In this document: one piece after another, positions 34,701 to 44,054 of the stretch
How the letters are laid out: every line of letters begins with the position of its first letter
How positions within the stretch are numbered: position 1 is the first letter of the stretch
Source: Corynebacterium callunae DSM 20147
Lineage (GTDB): Bacteria > Actinomycetota > Actinomycetes > Mycobacteriales > Mycobacteriaceae
Reading direction: 5' to 3'
Assembly: GCF_000344785.1 (NCBI RefSeq)
Contig: NC_020506.1
Span: forward strand, 992,001-1,056,000
Length of the DNA: 64,000 nt
Program-made: the position numbers and the translations under genes
Notes under the pieces: model-generated
The model's database searches: none
What the model was told of the DNA's origin: nothing
The model's input: only the letters and a program-made list of their open reading frames with translations

Positions 34701-36344
34701 TTAAGCCTTCCTTTCGCTGTCAAAAGGTACAACTGGATCATTGGAATCCCAACGGCGCGGACGGTGCAGCACTCGGCGGAATTCAGGCTCCACACCAAAG
34801 TCAGAACCGGGAGGGCCATCTACCAGGGTGCCCTGTGGCCAAGGGATCAGTGGGCCAATGATGGCGACCAGTGCGATGATGCCGATTACACCCCAGCCAT
34901 AAAGGCCGTTTTGTAGCAGGGTGTATCCGCCATAAGGCTCATCTACCAGGGTGATTAACTCCTGGAAGAGGTTGTAACCCAAAACCAAAGTGGTCACGTT
35001 AACAACGCAGATACGCCACACAGTGTTGACCTTGAAGGAGGAAATTGCATTGAGGTGGAGTGCAAATTCATCAATGCGGCGATAGATCCAGTCGATTACA
35101 ACCACAGCAATTAGCGCGATGGCCACAATGCCGATGTTGTTGGTGAACTTGTCCATGATGTCCAAGGTGGCCAAACCGGAAGTGGTGGAGAACAGTGCCA
35201 GGGAGAGGATTGCCATAAAGGTTCCAACTCCAATTGCAGCTGCCTTGCGGCTCATATTGAACTTGTCCTTGACTGCGGAGATAACAACTTCCAAAAGAGA
35301 GAACAGGGAAGTGAAACCAGCCAGGGTCAAGGTGGTGAAGAAGAAGAAACCAAAGAGCACACCAAATGGCATCTCATTGATAATCGCTGGGAAAGCCACA
35401 AAGGCAAGGCCAATGCCGGAGGTAGCAACCTCATCAACGCCCACGCCAGCGTTTTGTGCCATAAAGCCCAATGCTGCAAACACACCGATACCTGCCAACA
35501 CTTCGAAAGAGGAGTTAGCAAAGCCAGTGACCAAGCCAGTGCCAGTGAGGTTGGTACGTGGCTTGAGGTAAGAGGAGTAGGTCAGCATAATGCCGAAGCC
35601 CACGGAAAGGGAGAAGAAGATTTGGCCATAAGCGGCGATCCATACGGTTGGATCCTTCAGTGCTTCCCAGTTCGGTGTAAACAGGGCATCCAGACCAGCT
35701 GAAGCACCAGGCAAGAATACTGCCTGGATAACGACGATGATGAAGATGATCACTAGGACTGGCATGAAGATCATGTTGGCACGACCGATGCCCTTATCAA
35801 CGCCTACGGCTAGGACGGCAATTGCAGCAATCCATACTAAGAAAATAGCGATGGCAACTTGCGGAACAATATCTAAGGAAAAGACGGAAGTTTCATCAAA
35901 TTGCAGGAAGTCGCTGAAGAAGTAGGTATCGGGATCAGATCCCCACGCTTTGGTGAAGGACTTTACGGCATAAAGGCCAGCCCAACCGATGATGGCTGCG
36001 TAGTAAATCGTGATGAAGAATGCGATTCCTACCTGGATCCAACCAATAGCTTCGGTTTGCTTTTTAAAACGTCGAAAAGCAAGGGGCGCTGAGCCCCGGT
36101 AGCGGTGACCGAGCGCAAAATCCAGGAAGAGCAGCGGAATACCCGCGGTCAGCAGCGCAATCAAATAGGGGACAAGGAATGCTCCGCCGCCGTTATCGTA
36201 GGCGACGTAGGGGAAGCGCCAAATATTGCCAAGGCCAACGGCGGAACCGATGGCGGCCAAGATAAAGACGGATCGAGAGGAAAATACTTCGCGGCGCTGA
36301 CCTTTATGAGAATGGTCAGAGGCCGCTTTGTGTGGAGTTGACAT
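34701..36344 (-). CDS. metP: MetP, sodium-dependent methionine/alanine transporter (NSS family)
   Basis: About 547 residues from the ATG at 36344, preceded by GGAG (in-frame ATGs at 36362 and upstream are alternatives). Neurotransmitter:sodium symporter family: first helix IGSAVGLGNIWRFPYVAYDNGGGAFLVPY holds the sodium- and substrate-binding unwound region. Around eleven to twelve helices follow. Takes up methionine and alanine together with MetS. A GTCGAAAAGC motif lies at 36071-36080. Divergent from ychF, as in C. glutamicum. Confidence 0.9.
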   Translation of the reverse strand: MSTPHKAASDHSHKGQRREVFSSRSVFILAAIGSAVGLGNIWRFPYVAYDNGGGAFLVPYLIALLTAGIPLLFLDFALGHRYRGSAPLAFRRFKKQTEAIGWIQVGIAFFITIYYAAIIGWAGLYAVKSFTKAWGSDPDTYFFSDFLQFDETSVFSLDIVPQVAIAIFLVWIAAIAVLAVGVDKGIGRANMIFMPVLVIIFIIVVIQAVFLPGASAGLDALFTPNWEALKDPTVWIAAYGQIFFSLSVGFGIMLTYSSYLKPRTNLTGTGLVTGFANSSFEVLAGIGVFAALGFMAQNAGVGVDEVATSGIGLAFVAFPAIINEMPFGVLFGFFFFTTLTLAGFTSLFSLLEVVISAVKDKFNMSRKAAAIGVGTFMAILSLALFSTTSGLATLDIMDKFTNNIGIVAIALIAVVVIDWIYRRIDEFALHLNAISSFKVNTVWRICVVNVTTLVLGYNLFQELITLVDEPYGGYTLLQNGLYGWGVIGIIALVAIIGPLIPWPQGTLVDGPPGSDFGVEPEFRRVLHRPRRWDSNDPVVPFDSERKA

Positions 36345-36614
36345 GTCAGTGTCTCCAGTCATGCACAAAGGACTATTAAAAGTGCCCATAGAGTGGAGCA
36401 ATCCTTGGTAAGGTTTGCTCCCTGGCTTTCCTCAATCTCCGCTTGTGGGTGGGGCAGAAGTGTGGATATGGGATTAATTGCTTGTGCTGAAATTAGCACA
36501 GCGGTGTTTTGGATCACTACACGTTTATATATTTGGGGCTTTGGTGGGGGTATTTAGTGGCCTAAGGGCAACCACCTTTTAGTAATTCTGCTCTGGTTGC
36601 TAGGATTGGTGGCC

Positions 36615-37700
36615 GTGACCCTTACTCTTGGAATTGTCGGTTTGCCCAATGTTGGCAAGTCCACCCTGTTCAACGCTCTTACCCGCAACGATGTTCTGGC
36701 AGCGAACTACCCTTTCGCTACCATCGAACCAAATGTGGGATTAGTGGAACTTCCCGATGCGCGCCTGGGACGCCTTGCTGAAATCTTCGGTTCCGAGCGC
36801 ATCCTGCCTGCCACCGTGTCCTTCGTGGATATCGCCGGCATCGTTAAGGGAGCTTCCGAAGGCGAAGGCATGGGCAACGCATTCCTTGCCAACATTCGTG
36901 AAGCAGATGCAATCTGCCAGGTGGTACGTGCCTTCGCTGATGAAAACGTGATTCACGTTGACGGCGAAGTTAATCCTTCCGAAGATATCTCCGTTATTAA
37001 TACTGAGCTGATCCTGGCTGACCTGCAGACCGTCGAAAAGGCGCTGCCACGTTTAGAAAAGGATGTCCGCAAGGACAAGAGCCTGGCTGACGTAGTAACC
37101 GAGGTGAAGAAGGCTCAGGACATTCTCAGCGATGACCGCACTCTCTTCTCCGCAGCTAAAGCCGGCGAAGTAGACCTTTCCCTCATCCGCGATCTGCACC
37201 TGATGACGGCAAAGCCTTTCCTCTACGTTTTCAACTCTGACGAAGCAGTGCTTACCGACGAAGAGAAGAAGGAAGAGCTGCGCGCGTTGGTAGCTCCTGC
37301 TGACTGCGTATTCCTTGACGCTCAAACTGAGACTGAGCTGCTTGAACTTGATGACGAAGATGCAGCCGAGCTTTTGGAAGCTGTGGGACAGACCGAGCCA
37401 GGCCTGCACTCTTTGGCTCGTGCTGGTTTTGAGACCCTGGGACTACAGACCTACCTCACCGCAGGTCCAAAGGAATCCCGTGCATGGACCATCCGCAAGG
37501 GTGACACTGCACCTCAGGCTGCTGGCGTGATCCACAGCGATTTTGAGCGTGGCTTTATTAAGGCCGAAATTGTGTCTTTTGCAGATCTTGATGCTGCAGG
37601 TTCCATGGCTGAAGCAAAGGCACAGGGCAAGGTCCGCCAAGAAGGCAAGGACTACGTTATGGCTGATGGTGACGTGGTGGAGTTTAAGTTTAACGTGTAA
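36615..37700 (+). CDS. ychF: redox-regulated ATPase YchF (Obg family)
   Basis: 361 residues from the GTG at 36615 (VTLTLGIVGLPNVGKST), the length known for this protein in corynebacteria; upstream TTG at 36597 is less likely. P-loop GLPNVGKST, G3 motif DIAGIVKGASEGEGMG, and the NxxE motif FNSDEAV that gives ATP preference. C-terminal TGS-like domain ends in GDVVEFKFNV. Ribosome-associated, translation and stress related in other bacteria. Confidence 0.97.
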   Translation: MTLTLGIVGLPNVGKSTLFNALTRNDVLAANYPFATIEPNVGLVELPDARLGRLAEIFGSERILPATVSFVDIAGIVKGASEGEGMGNAFLANIREADAICQVVRAFADENVIHVDGEVNPSEDISVINTELILADLQTVEKALPRLEKDVRKDKSLADVVTEVKKAQDILSDDRTLFSAAKAGEVDLSLIRDLHLMTAKPFLYVFNSDEAVLTDEEKKEELRALVAPADCVFLDAQTETELLELDDEDAAELLEAVGQTEPGLHSLARAGFETLGLQTYLTAGPKESRAWTIRKGDTAPQAAGVIHSDFERGFIKAEIVSFADLDAAGSMAEAKAQGKVRQEGKDYVMADGDVVEFKFNV

Positions 37701-37708
37701 GTTTTATG

Positions 37709-37738
37709 AGCTCAGCTATCACAAGTGGTGGCTGAGCT
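37709..37738. terminator. hairpin between ychF and the PH-like gene
   Basis: AGCTCAGC / GCTGAGCT stem with a 14-base loop between two convergent stop codons; a short T stretch follows. Confidence 0.6.
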
Positions 37739-38287
37739 TTAACGGTTTTCTAGCTGCGAAAATTTTTCATGAGCTGCAAGGAAAATCGGATACAAGTGGC
37801 GGTGGCTTAGCTCAAAACCGCCACTTATTGCACGCTGCCTCGACATTCCTCGGGAGATTCCAAAGCGACGTGCAGCATTCTCGGTAAAGACATAGGACAA
37901 GACTCGAGGAGCTAGCGCGCGAGGTCGCTCGAACACAATCTTTTCGATGTCATTCCATGGGAGTAGGGAATTCGGAACGATCTCCCCGCGACGTGCCATG
38001 GCGACACCGGTTGGGGAAAGTACGATCGATTCTCGGCGACGGAGGCGGAGAATCGCACTAATCGGTGCGAAAACAAAGCAGCCGATGATTCCCAACACGC
38101 ATGCCCATACTCTGAAGTTGATTGCAATCAATGCCCAGTCGGTGCCTTGTTCTGCGCTACTGGAGAGGATTATTGCGAGCATCGCGAGGAGAAATATTCC
38201 GACGGCCAAGGCACTCAGCAGGATTAGCGCGATCGTGCGGGTAGACGTACCAATGGTCACATCACGTCCATCCTCTAGCGCATTCAT
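37739..38287 (-). CDS. membrane protein with PH-like domain, unknown function
   Basis: 182 residues from the ATG at 38287 (TTG at 38305 is possible). Two hydrophobic helices (IALILLSALAVGIFLLAMLAI and VWACVLGIIGCFVFAPISAI) are followed by RRRESIVLSPTGVAMARRGE and LPWNDIEKIVFERP, the pattern of bacterial PH-like (YdbS/YdbT-type) domains. Role unknown. No operon partners. Confidence 0.65.
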   Translation of the reverse strand: MNALEDGRDVTIGTSTRTIALILLSALAVGIFLLAMLAIILSSSAEQGTDWALIAINFRVWACVLGIIGCFVFAPISAILRLRRRESIVLSPTGVAMARRGEIVPNSLLPWNDIEKIVFERPRALAPRVLSYVFTENAARRFGISRGMSRQRAISGGFELSHRHLYPIFLAAHEKFSQLENR

Positions 38288-38352
38288 AACGGAGGAGGCT
38301 GACAAGTTTTCGACATCACCGCGAGTCTAGCTGAATTGCTGTCGTGATTTTT

Positions 38353-38922
38353 CTAAGAGCGATGGGGATGAAGATGCGCCTGCTCGCCATCGTGATCAAA
38401 AATGGTGAGAATCTCCACTGGTCCCTGATGGGCTTCTAAAAGGTGGGGAGTCATGGTGGAAAACTCGACAGCTTGACCTGGAGTTACCATGATCGTCCTA
38501 GATCCCAGTGTGAGTTTGAGGATGCCACTGAGGACCGTGAACCATTCATAACCTGGGTGTACCGATGGTTCGAAGGCGGGGCGCTCCTCAGTAATGCGCA
38601 TCTTTCCGATGGTGACACCGCGTCGGTCGCGTTCTCGGGAGAGCAACCAGAATGTGGTGCCATCGAGCGTTTCAGGCTCAGGACGAATTACTACGTCGTC
38701 GTTGCCTTCTGCCTCGACAAGTTGATCAAGCGAAGTACCAAGAGCTTTTGCTATGGCTACTAGCTGTTCAAGGGTGATTCTTTGGTGCCCAGTTTCGATT
38801 CGGCTCAGTGTTGACGCAGAGATAAAACAACGACTGGCGAGTGTATCCAGGGTCCAACTACGTGCCAATCGTAATCCGCGAATCCGCTGCCGGACGATCA
38901 TTTCCGTGTCTTTTTGCGTCAT
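38353..38922 (-). CDS. XRE-cupin transcriptional regulator
   Basis: 189 residues from the ATG at 38922. Residues 8-65 form an XRE helix-turn-helix (LRLARSWTLDTLASRCFISASTLSRIE); the C-terminal half is a cupin barrel (VHPGYEWFTVLSGILKLTLG and later VTPGQAVEFSTMTPHLLEAHQGP). It lies head-to-head with the methyltransferase-flavoprotein gene only about 30-50 bp away and is the natural candidate to control it. Confidence 0.85.
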   Translation of the reverse strand: MTQKDTEMIVRQRIRGLRLARSWTLDTLASRCFISASTLSRIETGHQRITLEQLVAIAKALGTSLDQLVEAEGNDDVVIRPEPETLDGTTFWLLSRERDRRGVTIGKMRITEERPAFEPSVHPGYEWFTVLSGILKLTLGSRTIMVTPGQAVEFSTMTPHLLEAHQGPVEILTIFDHDGEQAHLHPHRS

Positions 38923-38952
38923 ATGCAAGAGTGTATGCGTTAAGTGGGATAG

Positions 38953-40693
38953 ATGCATAAAGTAAGTTGCATGACACAACATCAGCATCACTCTGCAAAA
39001 GAGCCTTGGCAAAACCTCCCAGCTGGATTTGCCGACTTCCTTGACCTCGAAGCCCGATTGAACGCGCCACTGCGAAACTCCGCATTGAGCCTTTCTGCTG
39101 CTGCACTTAGTACCCAACCTCAGCACATCGTCGACCTCGGATCAGGTACCGGTGCAGATGCCATCGCCTTAGCTAAGCGTTTCCCTGAAGCGCGTGTGCA
39201 TGCACTCGATGTTTCCGCAGAACTGCTTGGTCGCGTGGAAAATGCCGCTGTGCACGCTGGACTGGCAGAACGTGTGGAATTGCACGAGGCAGACCTGAAC
39301 TCTGACTGGACTGCGGGGATCCCGGAAGAAGTGGATCTTGTGTGGGCAGCGTTGGCCATGCACCACCTTAAGGATTCCGCGCAGGTACTTTCCCAGGTCT
39401 TTAAGAAACTGCGCCCAGGTGGAGTTTTCACCTTGATTGAAATGTCAGGAGATACCCGATTTGAACCTGCTGTGATTCAGGATCAGGTGCAGAATGTGCG
39501 ATCTCATGGCCATACCAATTGGACGAACTTACTGGAAGAAGCTGGTTTTGCGGTAGTAGAGCAGCATGAACAAAATTTCCAGGCGCATGGGTCCACCCCA
39601 GACGGCAGAGAATATGTTGCGCGACAATTACGTGGACGCCAGATAGAGCTAAAAGAAGAAACTTTGGACAATATCTCGTTTCGGTCTGGCCGAAAGGTGT
39701 GGGTGGCCGTTCGCCCGAACGTGGAGGGCGGCGTCGAAAAGCAAAAAACAGTGACCGTTGATGTGGCGGTAATCGGCGGTGGAGCTGCAGGCCTCGCAGC
39801 GTCGGTCGCGTTGGCGCGTTCGCGCCGTGATGTGGTGGTTATTGATGATGGTCAGCCACGAAATGCGCCTGCGCATGGTGCGCATAATGTGTTTGGGGAA
39901 TGAAGGTATCTCGCCACTGGAGCTGCTCGCGAAGGGACGTCAAGAGGCTGAATCTTATGGAGTGAAGATTCTAAAAGGTAAGGTTTCCCAGCTCAGCGGT
40001 GAAGTTGATAACTTTGACCTAAAAGTTGGAGATGGCGAATTCCAGTTAAGGGCGCGCCGGGTCATTTTGGCTACTGGCTTGGTTGATGATCTTCCGCAGA
40101 TTCCGGGTGTGGAAGCAGGTTGGGGAGTTTCCGTACTGCACTGCCCGTTTTGTCATGGCTGGGAGGTACGCGACCAGAAGATTGCGATCCTGACCCGTGA
40201 TGAAATTGCTATTCATCAGGTGATGCTTTTTGGTCAACTCAGCGATAACGTAACAGTCTTCTTAAATGATGCTCCTGAACCTACAGATGAGCAGTTGGAG
40301 CAGTTGGAGGCACTGAATATTCCGCTGGTACGAAACAAAGTTGAGCAGTTACTCATGGATGGTGCGCAAGTTCGTGCAGTCCAGCTGGAAGGCGGGGAGA
40401 CCTTTGCAGCAGATGCGGTCGTGGTGGTGCCGCGCTTTAATTCCCGAACTGAATTATTTGAAGCACTAGGCGGGACAGCGGAAGAGTTGCCATTTGGCCA
40501 CCATATTCCTGTTGATCCACAAGGTATGACCCCAATTCCAGGGGTGTGGGCTGCTGGAAATGCGGGAAATCTCATGGCAACAGTGGCAGTTTCGATGGCA
40601 GCTGGATTAAATGCTGGTGCTGCTGTTCATGGTGATCTTGCTTTTGCGGACCTTAATCGTGCGGTTTTAGAGAACCGAGGTAGCTCTCACTAA
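38953..40693 (+). pseudogene. methyltransferase-FAD oxidoreductase fusion, frameshifted
   Basis: Residues 1 to about 250 are a class I SAM methyltransferase (VDLGSGTGADAIALAKRFP motif I, AALAMHHLKD). A short linker leads to a thioredoxin reductase-like flavoprotein (VDVAVIGGGAAGLAASVALA, later LHCPFCHGWEVRDQ, GVWAAGNAGNLMATV). An extra G in a run of four (39895-39898) shifts the frame: the first product ends at TGA 39903, while the rest continues in the next frame to 40693. Without it the protein would be about 580 residues from 38953 or 574 from 38971. Either a pseudogene or a sequencing error. Role perhaps in metabolism or detoxification of a small thiol- or metalloid-type compound (speculative). 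Confidence 0.85.
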
Positions 40694-40809
40694 AGCTGGG
40701 ACTAGGAAATGATTTTCATGGAGGTAGCAATAAAGCGACCTTGCTCTAAATCTGCTTTTTAAGATGAGTAATATGAGAAAAAACAACTTTTAAAAGGAGA
40801 AGTAGAATC

Positions 40810-41016
40810 ATGCATTATGTCGTCTTACAGGTAGTTCTCAAAGAAAAACTCATCGGAACGGGTTCCGGAAACCTGACCTCGCTGGAAAGCACCATCAACC
40901 AGCAGGCAGCTAAGGGGTACCGCCTCCACACGATTTCTACCACAAGCAGTGGAAGTAAGGGTCTCATCGGAGGCGATCGTATACAAGCGACTTTGGTATT
41001 CGAGAGCCTAACTTAG
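40810..41016 (+). CDS. DUF4177 domain protein
   Basis: 68-residue small protein matching DUF4177: YVVLQVVLKEKLIG, then LESTINQQAAKGYRLHTIS and ATLVFE. AAAAGGAG precedes the ATG at a good distance. Function unknown. Confidence 0.8.
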   Translation: MHYVVLQVVLKEKLIGTGSGNLTSLESTINQQAAKGYRLHTISTTSSGSKGLIGGDRIQATLVFESLT

Positions 41017-41081
41017 AGTAAATTCAGCTTCAGCTAATTTTGGAGCAAAAGCTCCGCTGATCGTTTAGCCACGGGGCCGGG

Positions 41082-41574
41082 ACTAAAGAGACAAAGAACG
41101 TAAATACTTTTGAAGCAAGCAAAGTACGGCGCGCGGTACTCATCGTCGCAGCACTAAACTTCGCTTATTTCTTTGTGGAGTTTTTTGTCGCATTAAGGTC
41201 CAGCTGCAATTGCGGCATGGGAAGCTATCCAGCGGTTTAGTGCCCCGGAAGCTCCCGCAGTGCTACCGGTAATTCTGGTATCACTTGGCGCGATTGCCAT
41301 TAATGGGACTTGCGCCTTGGTTATCGCGCGCGTTCGACAGCACAGTGGATCTTTAGGAAGCGCAGCTTTTCTTTTAGCACGTAATGATGTTCTGGTTACT
41401 GCGGCCATCATCGTTATGGCTCTTATTACCGCGGTCATTCAGTCAGGATGGCCAGACCTTATCCTTGGCATCTTTATCATCTTGTTGGCTTTGCATGCTG
41501 CCCATGAAGTGTGGGAAGTTAGTGAAGAAGAACGCCTGGCAGCCAAGGCACTTGCTGGTGAGGCGATCGATTAG
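41082..41574 (+). pseudogene. decayed cation diffusion facilitator (CDF) transporter
   Basis: Starts with KVRRAVLIVAALNFAYFFVEFFVAL, the first CDF helix, but has no usable start codon (GGG stands before the first Thr codon). At about 41195 the frame shifts and sequence jumps to GPAAIAAWEAIQRFSAPEAP, the later part of the same family, so roughly helices 2-4 with the metal site are deleted. The tail runs to EVSEEERLAAKALAGEAID. The transporter would have exported zinc or a similar divalent metal. Confidence 0.8.
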
Positions 41575-41675
41575 TCTCCTCGGAGCCATAGTTTTCAGGG
41601 AGCAACCAAAGGCAGCCAAAAGCAACCAAGAGCATCCGGGTTTCGTCGAAAAGCGTTTTAAGAGGGGAGTGGGCA

Positions 41676-42173
41676 GTGGCGTCACCAGAGAATATTTTGC
41701 TGCAGCTTGCTCCAGAAGATGAAGCAAGAATCAATGCGATTTATGAGCAGCTAGCTGCGCAAGGTTTTCCCGCGCAACAGCAAACGCCACATATTACTGT
41801 CACGTTTTCCACGCATATGCCCACGCCGGTGCTGCAGCGGGCGGCCGAATTACTGCCACCGTTGCTTCCAGCTGATTTCCAAAGGGTGGGCACGGTAATT
41901 TTTGGAACCAAGCGGAAGCAGACTGTTGCGTGGCTGTTGGAGACCACCGATGAATTAGAGGAAGCAGCCCGCGAAGTCAGCGCGCTAAACCCGGATGGTC
42001 GAGGTCCGCGTTGGACTCCTCATCTTACGATGGGGCTACGTTTGCCGCGCGAAATTATCGGGGAGTATATCGAGGCTCTGGATAATGCGACCTCTGCGCA
42101 CTTTAAGCAGCTCACCGCCATCCAATCCGCGTTTTGGCAACCGGGGGCAGAACGTTTGCGGATATTGCCCTAA
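41676..42173 (+). CDS. 2'-5' RNA ligase / cyclic phosphodiesterase-like protein
   Basis: 165 residues from GTG 41676. Two HxTx motifs, HITVTF near residue 37 and HLTMGL near residue 121, define the 2H phosphoesterase superfamily (LigT-like). The natural substrate is not evident. A GTCGAAAAGC motif lies just upstream (41645-41654). Confidence 0.8.
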   Translation: MASPENILLQLAPEDEARINAIYEQLAAQGFPAQQQTPHITVTFSTHMPTPVLQRAAELLPPLLPADFQRVGTVIFGTKRKQTVAWLLETTDELEEAAREVSALNPDGRGPRWTPHLTMGLRLPREIIGEYIEALDNATSAHFKQLTAIQSAFWQPGAERLRILP

Positions 42174-42212
42174 TAACTCCTAAAATAGCCCGCTTAGCTG
42201 TAGTTTTAAGGT

Positions 42213-43979
42213 ATGTCCAGCCCGTTAAAATCTTCCGCACATTCTCCGGAAAATCCCCAGACGGAGTTCCACAAGCGGCAAAGATCTGGGACTCGCTTGT
42301 TGCCCGGCATCACCGTTATGCGTAGCTATAAGTTGTCTTGGTTGCGGGGTGATCTGCTGGCCGGGGTGACCGTAGCAGCTTATTTGGTGCCTCAAGTTAT
42401 GGCTTATGCAGTGATCGCAGGGCTGCCACCTGTTGTGGGTTTATGGGCAGTTCTTGCACCGATGGTTATTTATTTTTTCCTGGGCACCTCCCGCAAGCTT
42501 TCTATCGGGCCGGAATCAACCACCGCGCTGATGACAGCAGCCGGTGTGGGCGCGCTAGTCGGAGCCACAGGAGCCGCAGGAGCACCGCAACGTTATGCAG
42601 AAGTAGCAGCTCTTTTAGCAATAGCAACAGGGGTAGTCTGCCTTATTGCAGCAATTGGCAGGCTTGGATTTGTCAGCCGCCTCTTGTCTCGGCCGGTGCT
42701 GATTGGTTATCTCATTGGCATTGCCATGTTGATGATCATTAGCCAATTATCCAAGGTGACCAAAGTCCAGGTCCAAGGCGAAAATTCTTATCAAGAAATT
42801 CACTCCTTCCTTTCTCAAATCCGGCAGATTCACCTGCCCACACTCATTCTTGCCGTGGTGATCCTGGTAGCTCTTTTTGCTGGCAAGCGATTTTTGCCCA
42901 ATATTCCTTCTGCCCTCGGGGTGCTTCTTTTAGCGGCCATAACCGTCGCGGTGTTCCAATTGCAGCAATTTGGTATCGAGGTAATTGGTGAGGTGCCGGA
43001 TGGATTGCCCCAGCCCCAACTCCCGCATCTGGGAGATCTGCAATTGTGGACTCTGTTTCCCTATGCCATTGGCATTGCCATTGTGGGTTTTTCAGATAAC
43101 ATCCTCACCGCGCGCGCCTTTGTGGCAGAAGAAGATGAGCCCATTAATCCCAATCAGGAGCTTTTGGCACTTGGTGCAGCAAATATTGCCAATGGCTTTG
43201 TGCAGGGTTTTCCGGTTTCCTCCAGTGGTTCGCGCACGGTTTTGGGAGTTGCAGCTGGTGCTCGTTCGCAGGTGCATTCGCTGGTGGTCATAGCCGTGGT
43301 GATATTGGTTCTGCTTTTTGCTGGCCCGGTTTTGCAAAATTTTCCCCAAGCAGCTCTTGGTGCCTTGGTTATTTATGCCGCCACGCAGCTTATCAACGTT
43401 GCAGAGGTGCGTCGAATAGCGCAGTTTAGGCGCAGTGAACTGGTACTTACCCTGGTCACCGCAGGGGCGGTGGTGGTTTTGGGGGTTCTTAATGGAATTG
43501 GTGTGGCTATTGCGTTTTCAATTTTGGATCTTATTCGCCGTATTACCAGGCCCAATGCGGATGTTTTGGGTTTTGTGCCAGGGATTCCGGGCATGCATAG
43601 TATCGAAGATTATCCCAACGCAACTACGGTGCCAGGTCTGGTGGTTTTCCGTTATGATTCCCCGTTGTTTTTTGCCAACGCGGATGATTTTTATACCCGA
43701 GCGCTCCAAGCCGTTGATGCATCCCCGCAGCCAGTGCACTGGTTTTTGCTCAACGCCGAGGCGAATACGGAGGTTGATTTAACAGCTGTTGACGCCCTGG
43801 AAAAACTTAGAAAAACCCTGCATGAGCGCGGAATTCGTTTTACTATGGCGCGGGTGAAAATGGAGCTTAGCCAGAATTTGCAGCCCACTGGGTTTTTGGA
43901 GCATGTGGGCAAACAGTACATTTTTGCCACGCTGCCCACCGCGGTGGCAGCTTATGAACAAGAATTTCCCCAAAAATAA
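42213..43979 (+). CDS. SulP family anion transporter with STAS domain
   Basis: 588 residues. The SulP core has the signature WLRGDLLAGVTVAAYLVPQVMAYAVIAGLPP, IGPESTTALM and GFVQGFPVSSSGSRT; 10-14 helices reach to about residue 440. Residues about 460-575 form the cytosolic STAS domain. Takes up sulfate or another anion such as bicarbonate; the sequence does not decide. Confidence 0.9.
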   Translation: MSSPLKSSAHSPENPQTEFHKRQRSGTRLLPGITVMRSYKLSWLRGDLLAGVTVAAYLVPQVMAYAVIAGLPPVVGLWAVLAPMVIYFFLGTSRKLSIGPESTTALMTAAGVGALVGATGAAGAPQRYAEVAALLAIATGVVCLIAAIGRLGFVSRLLSRPVLIGYLIGIAMLMIISQLSKVTKVQVQGENSYQEIHSFLSQIRQIHLPTLILAVVILVALFAGKRFLPNIPSALGVLLLAAITVAVFQLQQFGIEVIGEVPDGLPQPQLPHLGDLQLWTLFPYAIGIAIVGFSDNILTARAFVAEEDEPINPNQELLALGAANIANGFVQGFPVSSSGSRTVLGVAAGARSQVHSLVVIAVVILVLLFAGPVLQNFPQAALGALVIYAATQLINVAEVRRIAQFRRSELVLTLVTAGAVVVLGVLNGIGVAIAFSILDLIRRITRPNADVLGFVPGIPGMHSIEDYPNATTVPGLVVFRYDSPLFFANADDFYTRALQAVDASPQPVHWFLLNAEANTEVDLTAVDALEKLRKTLHERGIRFTMARVKMELSQNLQPTGFLEHVGKQYIFATLPTAVAAYEQEFPQK

Positions 43980-44007
43980 TGCTTGTCGACGCGCCCCTGG
44001 GTGCCAC

Positions 44008-44040
44008 TGCAGCCCCCTAACCAAGGGCTAGGGGGCTGCA
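44008..44040. terminator. hairpin between sulP-type gene and prpC
   Basis: 12-bp perfect stem TGCAGCCCCCTA / TAGGGGGCTGCA with a nine-base loop between convergent stops; no clear T run. Confidence 0.7.
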
Positions 44041-44054
44041 AGAGTTATGCGGAT

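Noticed and set aside
36345..36614. Riboswitch upstream of metP or ychF
   Set aside because: No SAM-type or other recognisable aptamer core could be drawn; only ordinary divergent promoter sequence is seen.
39895..39898. Programmed frameshift in the methyltransferase-flavoprotein gene
   Set aside because: GGGG is not a typical slippery heptamer and no downstream stem or Shine-Dalgarno-like stimulator is evident; mutation or sequencing error is simpler.
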